Numbered from the stretch's first letter, positions 8,319 through 16,916 are shown. The stretch: 42,391 nucleotides of DNA from Flammeovirga sp. EKP202 (GCF_014534745.1 NZ_JACVVP010000061.1:1-42391), one strand, 5' to 3'. The notes: generated by a model from the sequence alone, not told the origin. Translations and numbers: made by a program.

Positions 8319-8825
8319 ATGAAACAATTTGAAGATTTAAGAGACTTATTTATCCATCAAATGAAAGATCGATATGATTCTGAAACACAACAGGTTGGGG
8401 TGTATCATGAATTGAGTATGAGAGTGAAATCAGTAGGTTTAAAAAGAATTTTAGCAATATGTGAGAAAAGTGCTCAAAAACATATAGACTTTTTGGATGA
8501 GTTATTTACTGACCTACATGAAAACCAAGTGGGAGATATTTGTGAATGTAGTTTGGGAATGATCAAAGAGTTGAATATGATTCTAGATAATACCTCTAAT
8601 CATAATATTACAGACATTGCTATTTTGTCTACCATTAGACAACTTCATTCCAATGACCTTACAGGATATCAAAATATTTTGATGTATGCGGATCAAGTAC
8701 ATGATGATGCTATATTGGATGTCTTAAAGCAAATGCTTAAAAACGAAAAAGATTTAGATCAATTACTCGATGAAACGATGTTGGCACTTATCCAAAAAGA
8801 ACATGTGCTAGAGGCGGACATTTGA
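8319..8825 (+). CDS. DUF892 (YciF-like) ferritin-like four-helix protein
   Basis: A 168-residue, all-helical protein with no signal peptide. The opening FEDLRDLFIHQMKDRYDSETQQ closely follows the DUF892/YciF start (LRDLFxHELRDLYxAE), and C-x-C-x-L-GMIKEL (about 74-85) and the later LLxxxLKNEKDLDQLLDE match the rest. This ferritin-like group is stress-linked in enterobacteria (family knowledge). The motif equivalent to EHYEIAxY reads RQLHSNDLTGYQ here, so at least one usual metal-ligand region is altered. An inverted repeat lies 56 bp upstream. Its stop is 11 bp from the convergent amidase gene, with no evident terminator between them. Confidence 0.72.
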   Translation: MKQFEDLRDLFIHQMKDRYDSETQQVGVYHELSMRVKSVGLKRILAICEKSAQKHIDFLDELFTDLHENQVGDICECSLGMIKELNMILDNTSNHNITDIAILSTIRQLHSNDLTGYQNILMYADQVHDDAILDVLKQMLKNEKDLDQLLDETMLALIQKEHVLEADI

Positions 8826-8836
8826 GTTGGAACTTA

Positions 8837-10171
8837 CTATGGTAATAATTTTTTCTGGGGTTTCCTTGCTTGGTTTTCTAATACAGTAACTATAAATGCA
8901 TCAGGAAACCCTTTTTGTCTTACGGAGGTTAAGATTTTCTGTGCTTCTTCTTTTGAATAGGTTTTTCCAACAAGTACTTGATATTTGTAGGCATTTTTGG
9001 ATTCGTCATCATAAAAAAGAAAAACAGGATAGCCTAAGGATTTAAACTCTCTTTTATTCAAATCCACGTCATCTACACTTGACATAATCTGAATTCTATA
9101 GAAATGTAGCTTAGATAATTTGTCGCTGTCCTTGTTAGTTGTAATTGAGTCTTTTGGTGTATCGTTCTTTACGACTGTTATTTTTGCTTCTTTTACTTCT
9201 GATACAACCTCTTTTTTAGGTGTTACAGGAATTGTTTTCGGTTTTGGAGCGTCAAACCTTCTTACATAAGCATCTTTAAAGCCTTTCTTTTGAATTGTTT
9301 TCGCTAATTTATCAGCTACTTTTTTTTCATATTCTCTTCCTACCAAAAGAGCATAGTGCTGACCATCTTTATGAGGATCAACTTTCATCTTTAAATTTCT
9401 AATTTTCTTAGATTTTAAATCAGCTGTTGGATTAGTAGTAGATCCAATCTGTACTCTATAATAAGGGTATCGATTGTCTTTTGCAGGTCTAGGTCTTTTG
9501 TTTTCAAAATCTCGAATGGCTCTAAAAAGAGCAGAGGCAATGTAGGTTTGTCCTTTTCCAGAATTTAAGTAAGCTTCTTCTTTAGCATTACTCATAAAAC
9601 CACATTCCACTAATACACCAGGCATTTCGGTATATTGAATCACTTGAAGGTTGTGTCCTCTATCGTTTCTATCCTTTATTCCTCTACTTTTTCGTCCCGC
9701 TCTTACAAAATCTTGATCAATTTGTCTGGCCCAACCATAAGAAGTTGGGAATTTCTTGCTTTGAATATGTACTTGAGTTCCATGGTAACTTTTATGAGCA
9801 AGACTATTGCAATGTATACTTATAAAATAATCCGCTTTTACACTATTCGCATAATTCACTCTTTCTTCCAAAGAAACCGTACGATCCGTTTTACGAGTAT
9901 ACTTTACAACAACATTATTTACCCTTTCTTCTAAATATCCACCTAACCTAAAGGCAATATCTAAATTAAGGTCAGATTCATGCTTGTAATAACTTTTGCT
10001 TCGAGGCTTACCAACATCAGTACCACCATGACCAGGGTCAATGACAATCACTACCTTTCTGTCAAAACTATATTGTTTGTAGGATTCACTTTGTCCAAAT
10101 ACAGTGGGACTAAATAGGACAAAAATGGAGACTAAGTTTAAAAAAAGATATTTAAGACGATTGGATAACAT
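8837..10171 (-). CDS. Periplasmic N-acetylmuramoyl-L-alanine amidase with two SPOR domains
   Basis: Cleaves the amide bond between MurNAc and the peptide stem during cell separation. The 444-residue protein has a signal peptide (1-27, ending VFG-Q), then an Amidase_3 domain with zinc ligands His48 (DPGHGG), Glu65 (HESDLN) and His120 (SIHCNS) and catalytic Glu189 (VLVECGF). After a linker come two SPOR-like repeats, about 228-295 (YYRVQIGS...YALLVGREY) and 355-430 (FYRIQIMSS...YQVLVGKTY), which bind denuded septal glycan. Two C-terminal SPOR units are unusual compared with AmiC-type AMIN domains but fit Bacteroidota. Divergent from tatC. Confidence 0.92.
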   Translation of the reverse strand: MLSNRLKYLFLNLVSIFVLFSPTVFGQSESYKQYSFDRKVVIVIDPGHGGTDVGKPRSKSYYKHESDLNLDIAFRLGGYLEERVNNVVVKYTRKTDRTVSLEERVNYANSVKADYFISIHCNSLAHKSYHGTQVHIQSKKFPTSYGWARQIDQDFVRAGRKSRGIKDRNDRGHNLQVIQYTEMPGVLVECGFMSNAKEEAYLNSGKGQTYIASALFRAIRDFENKRPRPAKDNRYPYYRVQIGSTTNPTADLKSKKIRNLKMKVDPHKDGQHYALLVGREYEKKVADKLAKTIQKKGFKDAYVRRFDAPKPKTIPVTPKKEVVSEVKEAKITVVKNDTPKDSITTNKDSDKLSKLHFYRIQIMSSVDDVDLNKREFKSLGYPVFLFYDDESKNAYKYQVLVGKTYSKEEAQKILTSVRQKGFPDAFIVTVLENQARKPQKKLLP

Positions 10172-10328
10172 AAAAATTCTCTCCGGATATTATTAATTGA
10201 ATATACGAAATTACTCAGAATGCATTAGTATTTACAAGTATTCTTATTTAGTTCTTTTAATTATTATGCCATTTCGCACAAAATGTCGAACTTTGGTGCC
10301 GAAATTAAATAAGAACTCATACAAACGA

Positions 10329-11162
10329 ATGGCAGATAATAACGAACAGCAGGAAATGTCATTCTTAGATCATTTAGAAGAACTAAGATGGCACGTGTTG
10401 AGAGGAGTAGCTTCAATTTTTATTTTCTCAGTAATCGCATTTATAGCAAAATCTTTTGTTTTTAACGTCATTATATTAGGACCTTCACGCTTAGACTTTC
10501 CAACATATACATGGCTTTGTGAACTTTCGCATTATTTGGATACGGAAGCTTTGTGTATAAAAAGCTTACCTTTTACTATTCAGAGTAGAACTATGACAGG
10601 GCAATTTGCCATGCACATTATGTCGTCCATCGTGATTGGGTTGATTTTCGCATTTCCATATACTTTCTGGGAAGTTTGGCGATTTGTAAAGCCAGGTTTG
10701 TACCAAAACGAACAATCAGCAACCACGGGTGCTACTTTTTTTGTGAGTCTTTTATTTATCACGGGAGTATTATTTGGGTATTATGTAGTTTCTCCGTTGG
10801 CCATCAATTTCTTGTCCAATTACCAGATTGATGAGAGTGTACTAAATGAGTTTGACATCTCTTCATACATCTCTACTTTGTCAATGATTGTCCTTTCGGG
10901 CGGAGTGATGTTCCAATTACCAATGGTCGTTTTCTTTTTATCAAAATCTGATTTGGTTACTCCAGATAGTATGAAAGATTACAGAAGACATGCTATTGTT
11001 ATCATTTTGATTGTTTCGGCTATCATTACTCCTCCAGATCCAATTACTCAAATTTTAATTGCTGGACCAATTGTAATTTTATATGAAATAAGTATTTACA
11101 TTTCAGCAAGAGTATTGAAAAGTAAACAGAAGAAGGCGAAAAAGGAATTAAGAAAGGTGTAA
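10329..11162 (+). CDS. tatC: Sec-independent protein translocase TatC
   Basis: Core receptor of the twin-arginine pathway, which moves folded proteins across the inner membrane. From the ATG at 10329 the protein has 277 residues: MSFLDHLEELRWHVLR is the invariant N-terminal TatC motif, and FAFPYTFWEVWRFVKPGLYQNE is the conserved loop before the third helix. Six hydrophobic segments are visible. The insertion with TWLCELSHYLDTEALC in the first periplasmic loop is typical of longer Bacteroidota TatC. The upstream in-frame TTG would give an unlikely 44-residue extension. No tatA/tatB adjoin; they must be elsewhere. Confidence 0.93.
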   Translation: MADNNEQQEMSFLDHLEELRWHVLRGVASIFIFSVIAFIAKSFVFNVIILGPSRLDFPTYTWLCELSHYLDTEALCIKSLPFTIQSRTMTGQFAMHIMSSIVIGLIFAFPYTFWEVWRFVKPGLYQNEQSATTGATFFVSLLFITGVLFGYYVVSPLAINFLSNYQIDESVLNEFDISSYISTLSMIVLSGGVMFQLPMVVFFLSKSDLVTPDSMKDYRRHAIVIILIVSAIITPPDPITQILIAGPIVILYEISIYISARVLKSKQKKAKKELRKV

Positions 11163-11182
11163 ACTCTTTTTAAGAAACATAA

Positions 11183-11220
11183 AAAAAGCTGGATATATTT
11201 TAAAATATATCCAGCTTTTT
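11183..11220. terminator. Bidirectional terminator between tatC and recR
   Basis: A perfect 38-base palindrome: AAAAAGCTGGATATATTTT (11183-11201) and its exact complement (11202-11220). A and T runs at both ends make it work for the rightward tatC and the leftward recR transcripts. Confidence 0.92.
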
Positions 11221-11238
11221 CTTTGGAAAGAACTTTAC

Positions 11239-11844
11239 CTAAAGGGAGGTTCTTTCAGAAATGGACCTTCCTAGCGTTAACTCATCAGCAAACTCAAGAG
11301 CACCACCAACCGGTATGCCTCTTGCAATATTTGTTACTTTTAAAGAAGGAATATTTTCTAATTGTTGTCTTATGAAAAAAGCAGTGGTATCTCCATCCAG
11401 ACTAGCATTTAAGGCGAATATTACCTCATTTATATCTTCTGAATGAACACGCTCAATGAGATGTTCAATGGTAAGATCCATTGGTGTAATTCCTTGTAAT
11501 GGTGAAATCACACCATTTAACACATGATAAACTCCTTTATAAGCACCTGTTGATTCAATAGCCAACACATCAGACATATTTTCTACAATACATAATGTAG
11601 AAAAATCTCTTGATGGGTTTGAACATACATTACAAAGCTCATCATCAGAAATATTGTGGCATTTTTTACAATACTTTACATTCAGTTTTAATGAAGCAAT
11701 AGATGTTGCTAAGTCTTTTGCAAATAGCTCATCTTCTTTCAAAATGAATAGAGCCATCCTTAAAGCAGTCTTTTTACCAATGCCGGGTAGTTTTGAAATT
11801 TCTTCAACGGCTTTTTCTAAAGATTTTGAAGGTAAGTTGGACAC
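11239..11844 (-). CDS. recR: Recombination protein RecR
   Basis: Acts with RecO/RecF to load RecA at gaps. The 201-residue protein begins with the helix-hairpin-helix SKLPGIGKKTALR, then a four-cysteine zinc finger (CKKCHNISDDELCNVC), then a Toprim domain with CIVENMSDVLAIE and the C-terminal GIPVGGALEFADELTLGRSI. The reading frame extends upstream to a GTG at 11901, but that overlaps clpS; the GTG at 11844 (SNLPSKSLEKAVEEISKLPG) matches the usual RecR start and length near 200. It follows clpS by 25 bp in the same direction, so the two are likely co-transcribed. Confidence 0.93.
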   Translation of the reverse strand: MSNLPSKSLEKAVEEISKLPGIGKKTALRMALFILKEDELFAKDLATSIASLKLNVKYCKKCHNISDDELCNVCSNPSRDFSTLCIVENMSDVLAIESTGAYKGVYHVLNGVISPLQGITPMDLTIEHLIERVHSEDINEVIFALNASLDGDTTAFFIRQQLENIPSLKVTNIARGIPVGGALEFADELTLGRSISERTSL

Positions 11845-11869
11845 GGCTAAAAGTATTGAAATGTAAAAA

Positions 11870-12160
11870 TTATAAAATTTCGCAAGAAATTCCTCTGTCA
11901 CACAATGCAGTTCGCATAGGTGTTAGTTCATCAAAAGTACCATTCTTAACGGCACATTTTCCATTGTAATGTATAATCCAAGTACACTGTTCTGCTTGAT
12001 GTGTAGTATGATTACAAACTTGAACCAACGCATCAATCACAGTATCAAATGTATTTACATCGTCGTTAAAAACGACTAACTCTCGGTTAAGTTCAGAATC
12101 AACCAGGGTTTCCTCCAGCTCTTGAACTTCAGTATCACTTTGTGTTGAAAACTTAATCAT
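11870..12160 (-). CDS. clpS: ClpS adaptor of the ClpAP protease
   Basis: Delivers N-degron proteins to ClpA/ClpC. The 96-residue protein has an acidic, disordered N-terminal tail (about 1-25) followed by the ClpS core: VVFNDDVNTFDTVIDAL, the substrate-pocket segment with NDD, and HTTHQAEQCTWIIHYNGKC where the usual AHxxG region lies. The ATG at 12160 is chosen over an upstream one because the added residues are hydrophobic and not family-like. A -7 element on the minus strand lies at 12185-12192. recR follows 25 bp downstream. Confidence 0.9.
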   Translation of the reverse strand: MIKFSTQSDTEVQELEETLVDSELNRELVVFNDDVNTFDTVIDALVQVCNHTTHQAEQCTWIIHYNGKCAVKNGTFDELTPMRTALCDRGISCEIL

Positions 12161-12184
12161 ATGAAAGTAAAAAGATTTGATACA

Positions 12185-12192
12185 CAAAAATA
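12185..12192 (-). promoter_or_regulatory. Bacteroidota -7 element (TATTTTTG) for clpS-recR
   Basis: The minus strand reads TATTTTTG, an exact TAnnTTTG. It would start transcription about 20 bases ahead of the clpS ATG. No TTG is found at the ideal -33 position, so this is only moderately supported. Confidence 0.45.
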
Positions 12193-12292
12193 GCAATCCT
12201 ATCATTAATTAGCTAATTGCCTCTCTAATAACATTCGTTCTTTCAAATTAGTTTACGTAATTAGTGCAAATTCTACTAAAATTTATACAAAA

Positions 12293-13195
12293 ATGAGAAA
12301 AACAGTTCTGATCACCGGAGCAAATGGATTATTGGGTCAGCATCTTACTCTTCAATTAGCGAAACAGGATAATTTTAACGTTGTAGCTACAGGTAGAGGA
12401 GACGATCGATTAAAAGAAGAAGACTATCAGTATTTTTCGATGGATGTTGCTGATGAGAATAGTGTAAGAAGTGTGATGCAAGAATTAAAACCTTCAATCA
12501 TTTTTCATTGTGCTGCAATTTCGAAAGTAGAGCATTGTGAAGATGATCATGAAGAAGCCATTCGACAAAATGTAACAGCCACTCAGATTTTATTAGAAAT
12601 TGGAAAAGAAAATAAATTAGAGCAATTCATTTATCTATCCACGGATTTTGTTTTTGACGGAGAAAAAGGATTGTACGAAGAAGACGATCAAAGAAACCCT
12701 CCTAACTATTACGGGACAACAAAAATGATGTCAGAGGACTTTCTTTTAAAAGAAAAGGAGGTAAAGGTAGCTATTGTTCGGACTTGTTTAGTTTATGGAC
12801 AAGTAAAAGATATGAGTCGATCTAACATTATGCTTTGGGTTAAAAATAAGTTAAGTAATGGAGAGGCCATCAAAGTAGTAAATGATCAATATAGAACTCC
12901 AACATACGTAGGAGATTTGGCTAAAGGGTGTATCCTTATCGCAGAGAAAAATGAGGAAGGAATATTTCATATTTCAGGAAAAGATTACCTTACGCCCTAT
13001 GCAATTGCGATACAAGTTGCAGAATACCTAGGTTTAACAACTTCTTTGATTTCACCTGTGAATGCTTCAACCTTTAAAGAACATGGTAGACGCCCTTTAA
13101 AAACGGGTTTTACCAATCAAAAAGCTTACAATGTGCTTGATTATCAGCCAATTTTGTTTGAAGAAGGAATGAAGAAAGTATTAGGTGAAAATTAA
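12293..13195 (+). CDS. RmlD-like NAD(P)-dependent sugar reductase (SDR)
   Basis: A 300-residue extended short-chain dehydrogenase. The nucleotide-binding motif GANGLLG is at 8-14 and the catalytic Tyr-Lys pair appears in YYGTTK (about 143-148), with the Ser/Thr in YLSTDFVFDG. The SDR layout and the HCAAISKVEHCEDD block match the RmlD group (dTDP-4-dehydrorhamnose reductase), but the other rhamnose genes rmlABC are absent nearby, so the substrate is uncertain. It is monocistronic, divergent from clpS. Confidence 0.8.
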   Translation: MRKTVLITGANGLLGQHLTLQLAKQDNFNVVATGRGDDRLKEEDYQYFSMDVADENSVRSVMQELKPSIIFHCAAISKVEHCEDDHEEAIRQNVTATQILLEIGKENKLEQFIYLSTDFVFDGEKGLYEEDDQRNPPNYYGTTKMMSEDFLLKEKEVKVAIVRTCLVYGQVKDMSRSNIMLWVKNKLSNGEAIKVVNDQYRTPTYVGDLAKGCILIAEKNEEGIFHISGKDYLTPYAIAIQVAEYLGLTTSLISPVNASTFKEHGRRPLKTGFTNQKAYNVLDYQPILFEEGMKKVLGEN

Positions 13196-13257
13196 AAAGT
13201 TTAAAATTTTCTTAAAAAAATATCTCCTAAAAAGAGTTATAAATAGATACAAAACCT

Positions 13258-13265
13258 TATATTTG
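13258..13265 (+). promoter_or_regulatory. -7 element TATATTTG ahead of the DUF6089-like gene
   Basis: An exact TAnnTTTG with a partial -33 match (GTTA at 13236-13239). Transcription would begin near 13270 and give a leader of about 170 bases before the ATG at 13443. Confidence 0.45.
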
Positions 13266-13281
13266 CTAGTGTGTAAACTAC

Positions 13282-13353
13282 TATGCCTAACGTTTTTATA
13301 CATTAATCCAAACAATTGCTCCTTCAATTAGTGTGAACAGACTGTTTGGCATA
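13282..13353 (+). promoter_or_regulatory. Structured leader with two competing stems
   Basis: TATGCC (13282-13287) can pair with GGCATA (13348-13353), while CCAAACA (13308-13314) can pair with TGTTTGG (13343-13349). The two stems share GG at 13348-13349 and cannot fully coexist. It lies in the long predicted leader of the barrel gene at 13443. I know no riboswitch with this pattern. Confidence 0.3.
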
Positions 13354-13442
13354 AAACATGTAATACTAAAGGTTGAAGAGTATTTCAGTAACGAAAATTG
13401 ATAAGATTACTCCACCTGATTCATATAAAATATTTTTTCAGA

Positions 13443-14216
13443 ATGAAATTTAAAACTTCACTTCAGGCTGTTTTATTTTTGATACTTCTATGCTTTGCTT
13501 ATACTGAAAGTAATGCTCAAGGTATGAGAAGTAGGGCTCGATTTACAACGAAAAAGAGATACGTAAGTTTTGGTGGTATGATCACTACAGCCAATTTTAT
13601 GGGGGATTTATCTCCTGCAAATAGCTTAGGAAGTATTGATTGGTCACATACTAAATTCCAATTTGGAGGTTTTATCCAAAAAAGAATGATGCCAAGAGTT
13701 ACTGCTCGTTTATCATTGAATAACAACATATTCTCCGGTAGCGACAAAGATGCAGGCTTAAATGTTGACAGAGGCTTGGAATTTAATACTTATGCTCTTC
13801 AGCTTAATGCGATGGGTATTGTGGATTTATTTCCAAACTCAGGGGTGTTTTACAGGAGACCTAAAGTACCAATTCCATACATTGGATTAGGATTTGGTGC
13901 TTTATTTGCTACTTCTTCAGTAAGACAAAAGCCCGCAGGGGATTATCAAGGAAGTATAATCACTGATGAGATAAGAGTGAATACAGTAACATATGTTGTT
14001 CCTGTAGCACTAGGTGTAAGATATAAGTTGACTTCGCATCTCGATATTGCATTTGAAGCAACAGCAAATTACACTGGATCAGACTTAATTGATGGGATTG
14101 ATAATGATATCAACTCAAGTCCAAGTACACGTGATGTAAATGATGTGTTTTTAACACTAGGATTTCAGTTGAACTACATTATAGGCGGATCTATCAAGAT
14201 GCCTAAATTCCGTTAG
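13443..14216 (+). CDS. Outer-membrane beta-barrel protein (DUF6089-like)
   Basis: A 257-residue exported protein. The signal peptide (MKFKTSLQAVLFLILLCFAY, cleaved near SNAQ-G) is followed by a basic stretch and alternating beta strands, with RYVSFGGMITTANFMGDLSP near the start and a C-terminal strand ending in MPKFR after ...LTLGFQLNYIIGG. The GDLSP motif recurs as GDVSP in the gene at 14468, so the two are probably diverged tandem paralogs. The related DUF6089 barrels are Bacteroidota-specific and of unknown cargo. The ATG at 13443 is chosen because it gives a clean signal peptide. Confidence 0.75.
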   Translation: MKFKTSLQAVLFLILLCFAYTESNAQGMRSRARFTTKKRYVSFGGMITTANFMGDLSPANSLGSIDWSHTKFQFGGFIQKRMMPRVTARLSLNNNIFSGSDKDAGLNVDRGLEFNTYALQLNAMGIVDLFPNSGVFYRRPKVPIPYIGLGFGALFATSSVRQKPAGDYQGSIITDEIRVNTVTYVVPVALGVRYKLTSHLDIAFEATANYTGSDLIDGIDNDINSSPSTRDVNDVFLTLGFQLNYIIGGSIKMPKFR

Positions 14217-14235
14217 AAAATAAATAAATAACTTG

Positions 14236-14268
14236 AAAGTCCGTCAGGTAACTGTGCGGACTTTTTTT
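14236..14268 (+). terminator. Terminator after the first barrel gene
   Basis: AAAGTCCG (14236-14243) pairs with CGGACTTT (14257-14264), followed by more T. It lies 20 bases after the stop at 14216. Confidence 0.88.
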
Positions 14269-14397
14269 GAACCTAATCTAAAGTATTAAACCAATGCAAT
14301 CAGACTTTTTATGCTTTTTTGAAGAAGTATTTGCCTTAGAATTTTCATCAAAAAGCATCAATATTATCCTTTATAACTTAATTGAGACTTGATAAAT

Positions 14398-14405
14398 TAT
14401 GTTTG
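14398..14405 (+). promoter_or_regulatory. -7 element TATGTTTG ahead of the second barrel gene
   Basis: An exact TAnnTTTG, 62 bases before the ATG at 14468. No good TTG lies at the expected -33 distance, so support is partial. Confidence 0.4.
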
Positions 14406-14467
14406 CAAACAAAATGCACGATTGCTTTAGTTGGTACTTAGACTTGATTTTTTTAAATAAACAAAGT

Positions 14468-15187
14468 ATGAAAAAGGAATTGAAATGTCTTTTGATCTCA
14501 TGCTTCTTAATTACTATCACTTTTGTAAATAGTCATGAAGCAAGTGCACAGTATTGGGTATTAAGTGGCGGTGTTGGAACCACTTTTTATTCTGGAGATG
14601 TATCTCCTATACCTCATCCTGCTGCCTTTAGAGTCGGAGGGAAATTCGCCGCGAAGTATAAGATAAGAAACCATTTCTTATGGAGAACAAGTTTAGATTT
14701 AGGTTGGTATACTGGAGATGATGCTCATTATGATAAGTCATTTCATCAAGCAAGAAATGCAAGTTTTGAAAATTTGATGTTTAATGTAGCAACAGGGTTT
14801 GAATACAATTTTTTAAAGTTTAGAGAGCACAAAAGAAAAATTGACAACTTCACGCCTTACTTTTTTATGCAGTTGGGAGCAGGTGTTTTTCCAATATTAA
14901 ATACTACCACAACTAGTGCAAATAAGGCTTATACAGCAGTAACTCTTCCAATAGGTATTGGTTTCAAAAAGAGAATTTCTTACTACTTAGATTTTGGTAT
15001 GGAGTTTAGCATTGTGAAACCGCTATGGAATGATAATACTGATTCTATCTATAGAGGAGCAAGGACAGCTCCAGAAAGAGAGCAGATAGTATATCCTTCT
15101 TGGAGAGATAATTATTACTTCTTAGGGTTTACATTAAGTTATCATATTTATAAGGTTAACTGCCCAGAAGATGGGAAAAGAAGATAA
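14468..15187 (+). CDS. Outer-membrane beta-barrel protein, paralog of the preceding gene
   Basis: A 239-residue exported protein with a signal peptide (MKKELKCLLISCFLITITF, cleavage near ASAQ-Y). The mature part is beta-rich: VLSGGVGTTFYSGDVSPIP resembles FGGMITTANFMGDLSP in the gene at 13443, and FLGFTLSYHIYK near the end is a typical last strand, followed by a short basic tail. Function unknown; probably a surface barrel of the DUF6089/PorT type. It has its own promoter element and terminator, so it is not in an operon with its paralog. Confidence 0.72.
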   Translation: MKKELKCLLISCFLITITFVNSHEASAQYWVLSGGVGTTFYSGDVSPIPHPAAFRVGGKFAAKYKIRNHFLWRTSLDLGWYTGDDAHYDKSFHQARNASFENLMFNVATGFEYNFLKFREHKRKIDNFTPYFFMQLGAGVFPILNTTTTSANKAYTAVTLPIGIGFKKRISYYLDFGMEFSIVKPLWNDNTDSIYRGARTAPEREQIVYPSWRDNYYFLGFTLSYHIYKVNCPEDGKRR

Positions 15188-15225
15188 AAAAATAAAGGCT
15201 ATCATTTACTGATAGCCTTTATTTT
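15187..15225. terminator. Bidirectional terminator between convergent barrel genes
   Basis: A 17-base arm ending GGCTATCA (15187-15203) pairs perfectly with its complement (15209-15225) around a 5-base loop. A and T runs at both ends suit both transcripts. Confidence 0.92.
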
Positions 15226-15242
15226 TATGTTTGAAGTTTTGA

Positions 15243-15824
15243 TTATCCACCGAAGAAGTAACCAACACTTAAGATCCATTGTGTAGCTTTGATAGATGGA
15301 GTATTTAATTGTTGTGAAATTAAATCTGATCCAGACTCATATTTTACATCAACTGTAAGTTTTTTGATATCAGCACCAATACCTGCTTGCCATCCCCAAG
15401 TAAAGTTATTGTAATCTAAATCATCAGCGTCTTCAGGAAAGTTTGATTGAGCAACAGCACCACCAAATACACGGCCACTGATACCTAATAAACCGAATTT
15501 TAAACCTACAACGATAGGTACATCAAATCTATTAACGTATCCATCGTCTGATCCTTGACCTTGGAGAGTGATCGTGCCACCAACTCTAGAATAAAGAGCT
15601 TCAACTTGAGCGTAAATAGGTAATACAGGAATGTTAGTTCTAAACATACCACCAACATGCCAAGAGGCAGTTCCTTCTGTTGACCATCCTGTAACAGGAC
15701 CACTTAAGTCGTAATTAGAAGCACCAATTCCACCTTTAATACCAAAGCTAAATAATCCGTCTTGAGCTTGGGCTGTAGCTCCAATAAGTAATAAACCAAT
15801 AAAAAGAGTTAAGATTTTTTTCAT
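15243..15824 (-). CDS. PorT-family outer-membrane beta-barrel protein
   Basis: A 193-residue small barrel. The signal peptide MKKILTLFIGLLLIGATAQA is cleaved before QDG, and the mature start FGIKGGIGASNYDLSG is the hallmark of the OMP_b-brl/PorT-like family. Strands with YAQVEALYSRVGG and DVPIVVGLKFG follow, ending in ILSVGYFFGG. Members are usually structural or of unknown role; true PorT works in type 9 secretion, but this protein is short and should not be called PorT itself. Convergent with the 14468 gene. Confidence 0.8.
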   Translation of the reverse strand: MKKILTLFIGLLLIGATAQAQDGLFSFGIKGGIGASNYDLSGPVTGWSTEGTASWHVGGMFRTNIPVLPIYAQVEALYSRVGGTITLQGQGSDDGYVNRFDVPIVVGLKFGLLGISGRVFGGAVAQSNFPEDADDLDYNNFTWGWQAGIGADIKKLTVDVKYESGSDLISQQLNTPSIKATQWILSVGYFFGG

Positions 15825-16048
15825 AATAAAATGATAGAGTTATTGTAAAAATATGTGTAATACCAAGACAATAAGAATTAGTATACAAGTTTAATTAAAT
15901 CTTGGGACTTATGGTATAGACAATTAACATTAAATGTTTGTCAATTATAAATGATAAAATATAAACATCAATCAATAAGCTTTGTTTGATATCATGTACC
16001 CTTTATCTTGCACACGATTAGAACAAAAATTTAACCAATCATATCAAA

Positions 16049-16837
16049 ATGCGTCGAAATTACTATACTTTATCCTTATTCTCATTACTCCTAATTTTCT
16101 TGTTAAATCATTCTGAAGTATGGGCATGGGGACAAACAGGACATCGTGCCGTAGCACATGTCGCTGAAAATCATTTAACAAAAAAAGCAAAGAAAGAGTT
16201 GGAGAATATTCTAGGAGACTCTGCTTATCTGCCAATGGTTTCTACATGGATGGACGATATAAAATCAGATAAAAAATATAGCTTCATGTACTCTTGGCAT
16301 TATATCAATATTGATGAAGGAGAAACTTTTGAGTCTATTGAAAGAAGCCCCAAAGGGGATATTGTTAAAGCTGTTGATGAAATGATTGCTATTTTAGAAG
16401 ACGAAAGTGCTTCAAAAAGAAAAAAAGGTATGGCGGTGAAAGTGTTGACTCACTTGATTGGTGATTTACACCAACCTTTTCATGTAGGGAGAAAAACAGA
16501 TTTAGGAGGCAATAAAGTAAAAGTCACATGGTTTGGCAAACCTTCCAATATACATAAGGTGTGGGATTCGGAAATGCTAAAGTCCAAAGAACTTTCTTAT
16601 ACTGAAGTTGCTTTTTATGTAGATAGAGCGACTAAGGAGGAAGTTGATAGGTTACAAAGTGCTTCTACTGTAGATATGATGAATGAATCATCTGAATTGG
16701 CAACAAAATATTATTCTAATATTGGTGATGGAAAACTTGGTTATAGATATCTATATGACCACTATGGAGTATTAGAAGAACGTATCAAAATAGCAGGAAT
16801 TCGTTTAGCAGGGATTTTAAATAGGGCTTTTGCCTAA
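16049..16837 (+). CDS. Secreted S1/P1-type zinc nuclease
   Basis: Degrades single-stranded DNA/RNA and can remove 3' phosphates; acts outside the cytoplasm. The 262-residue precursor has a signal peptide (1-26, ending EVWA), so the mature protein starts with Trp27. In this family the N-terminal Trp itself binds zinc. GQTGHRAVAHVAE (His32) and HLIGDLHQPFHVG plus NIHKVWD supply the other His/Asp ligands of the trinuclear site. Length matches the family (about 250-270). Monocistronic, ended by the hairpin at 16858. A role in phosphate or nucleotide scavenging is inferred. Confidence 0.93.
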   Translation: MRRNYYTLSLFSLLLIFLLNHSEVWAWGQTGHRAVAHVAENHLTKKAKKELENILGDSAYLPMVSTWMDDIKSDKKYSFMYSWHYINIDEGETFESIERSPKGDIVKAVDEMIAILEDESASKRKKGMAVKVLTHLIGDLHQPFHVGRKTDLGGNKVKVTWFGKPSNIHKVWDSEMLKSKELSYTEVAFYVDRATKEEVDRLQSASTVDMMNESSELATKYYSNIGDGKLGYRYLYDHYGVLEERIKIAGIRLAGILNRAFA

Positions 16838-16857
16838 GTCTTTGAAACAATTCACTA

Positions 16858-16895
16858 GGGTACATTCTTTATAAGTTGAGGATGTACCCTTTTTT
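16858..16895 (+). terminator. Terminator after the S1/P1 nuclease gene
   Basis: GGGTACAT (16858-16865) pairs with ATGTACCC (16882-16889), followed by a six-T run. The MFS gene starts only 21 bases later. Confidence 0.88.
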
Positions 16896-16916
16896 AATGA
16901 TAAACTAAAAGAACAA

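Noticed and set aside
15243-15824. PorT itself of the type 9 secretion system
   Set aside because: The protein is only a generic small OMP_b-brl barrel and no por/gld genes are nearby.
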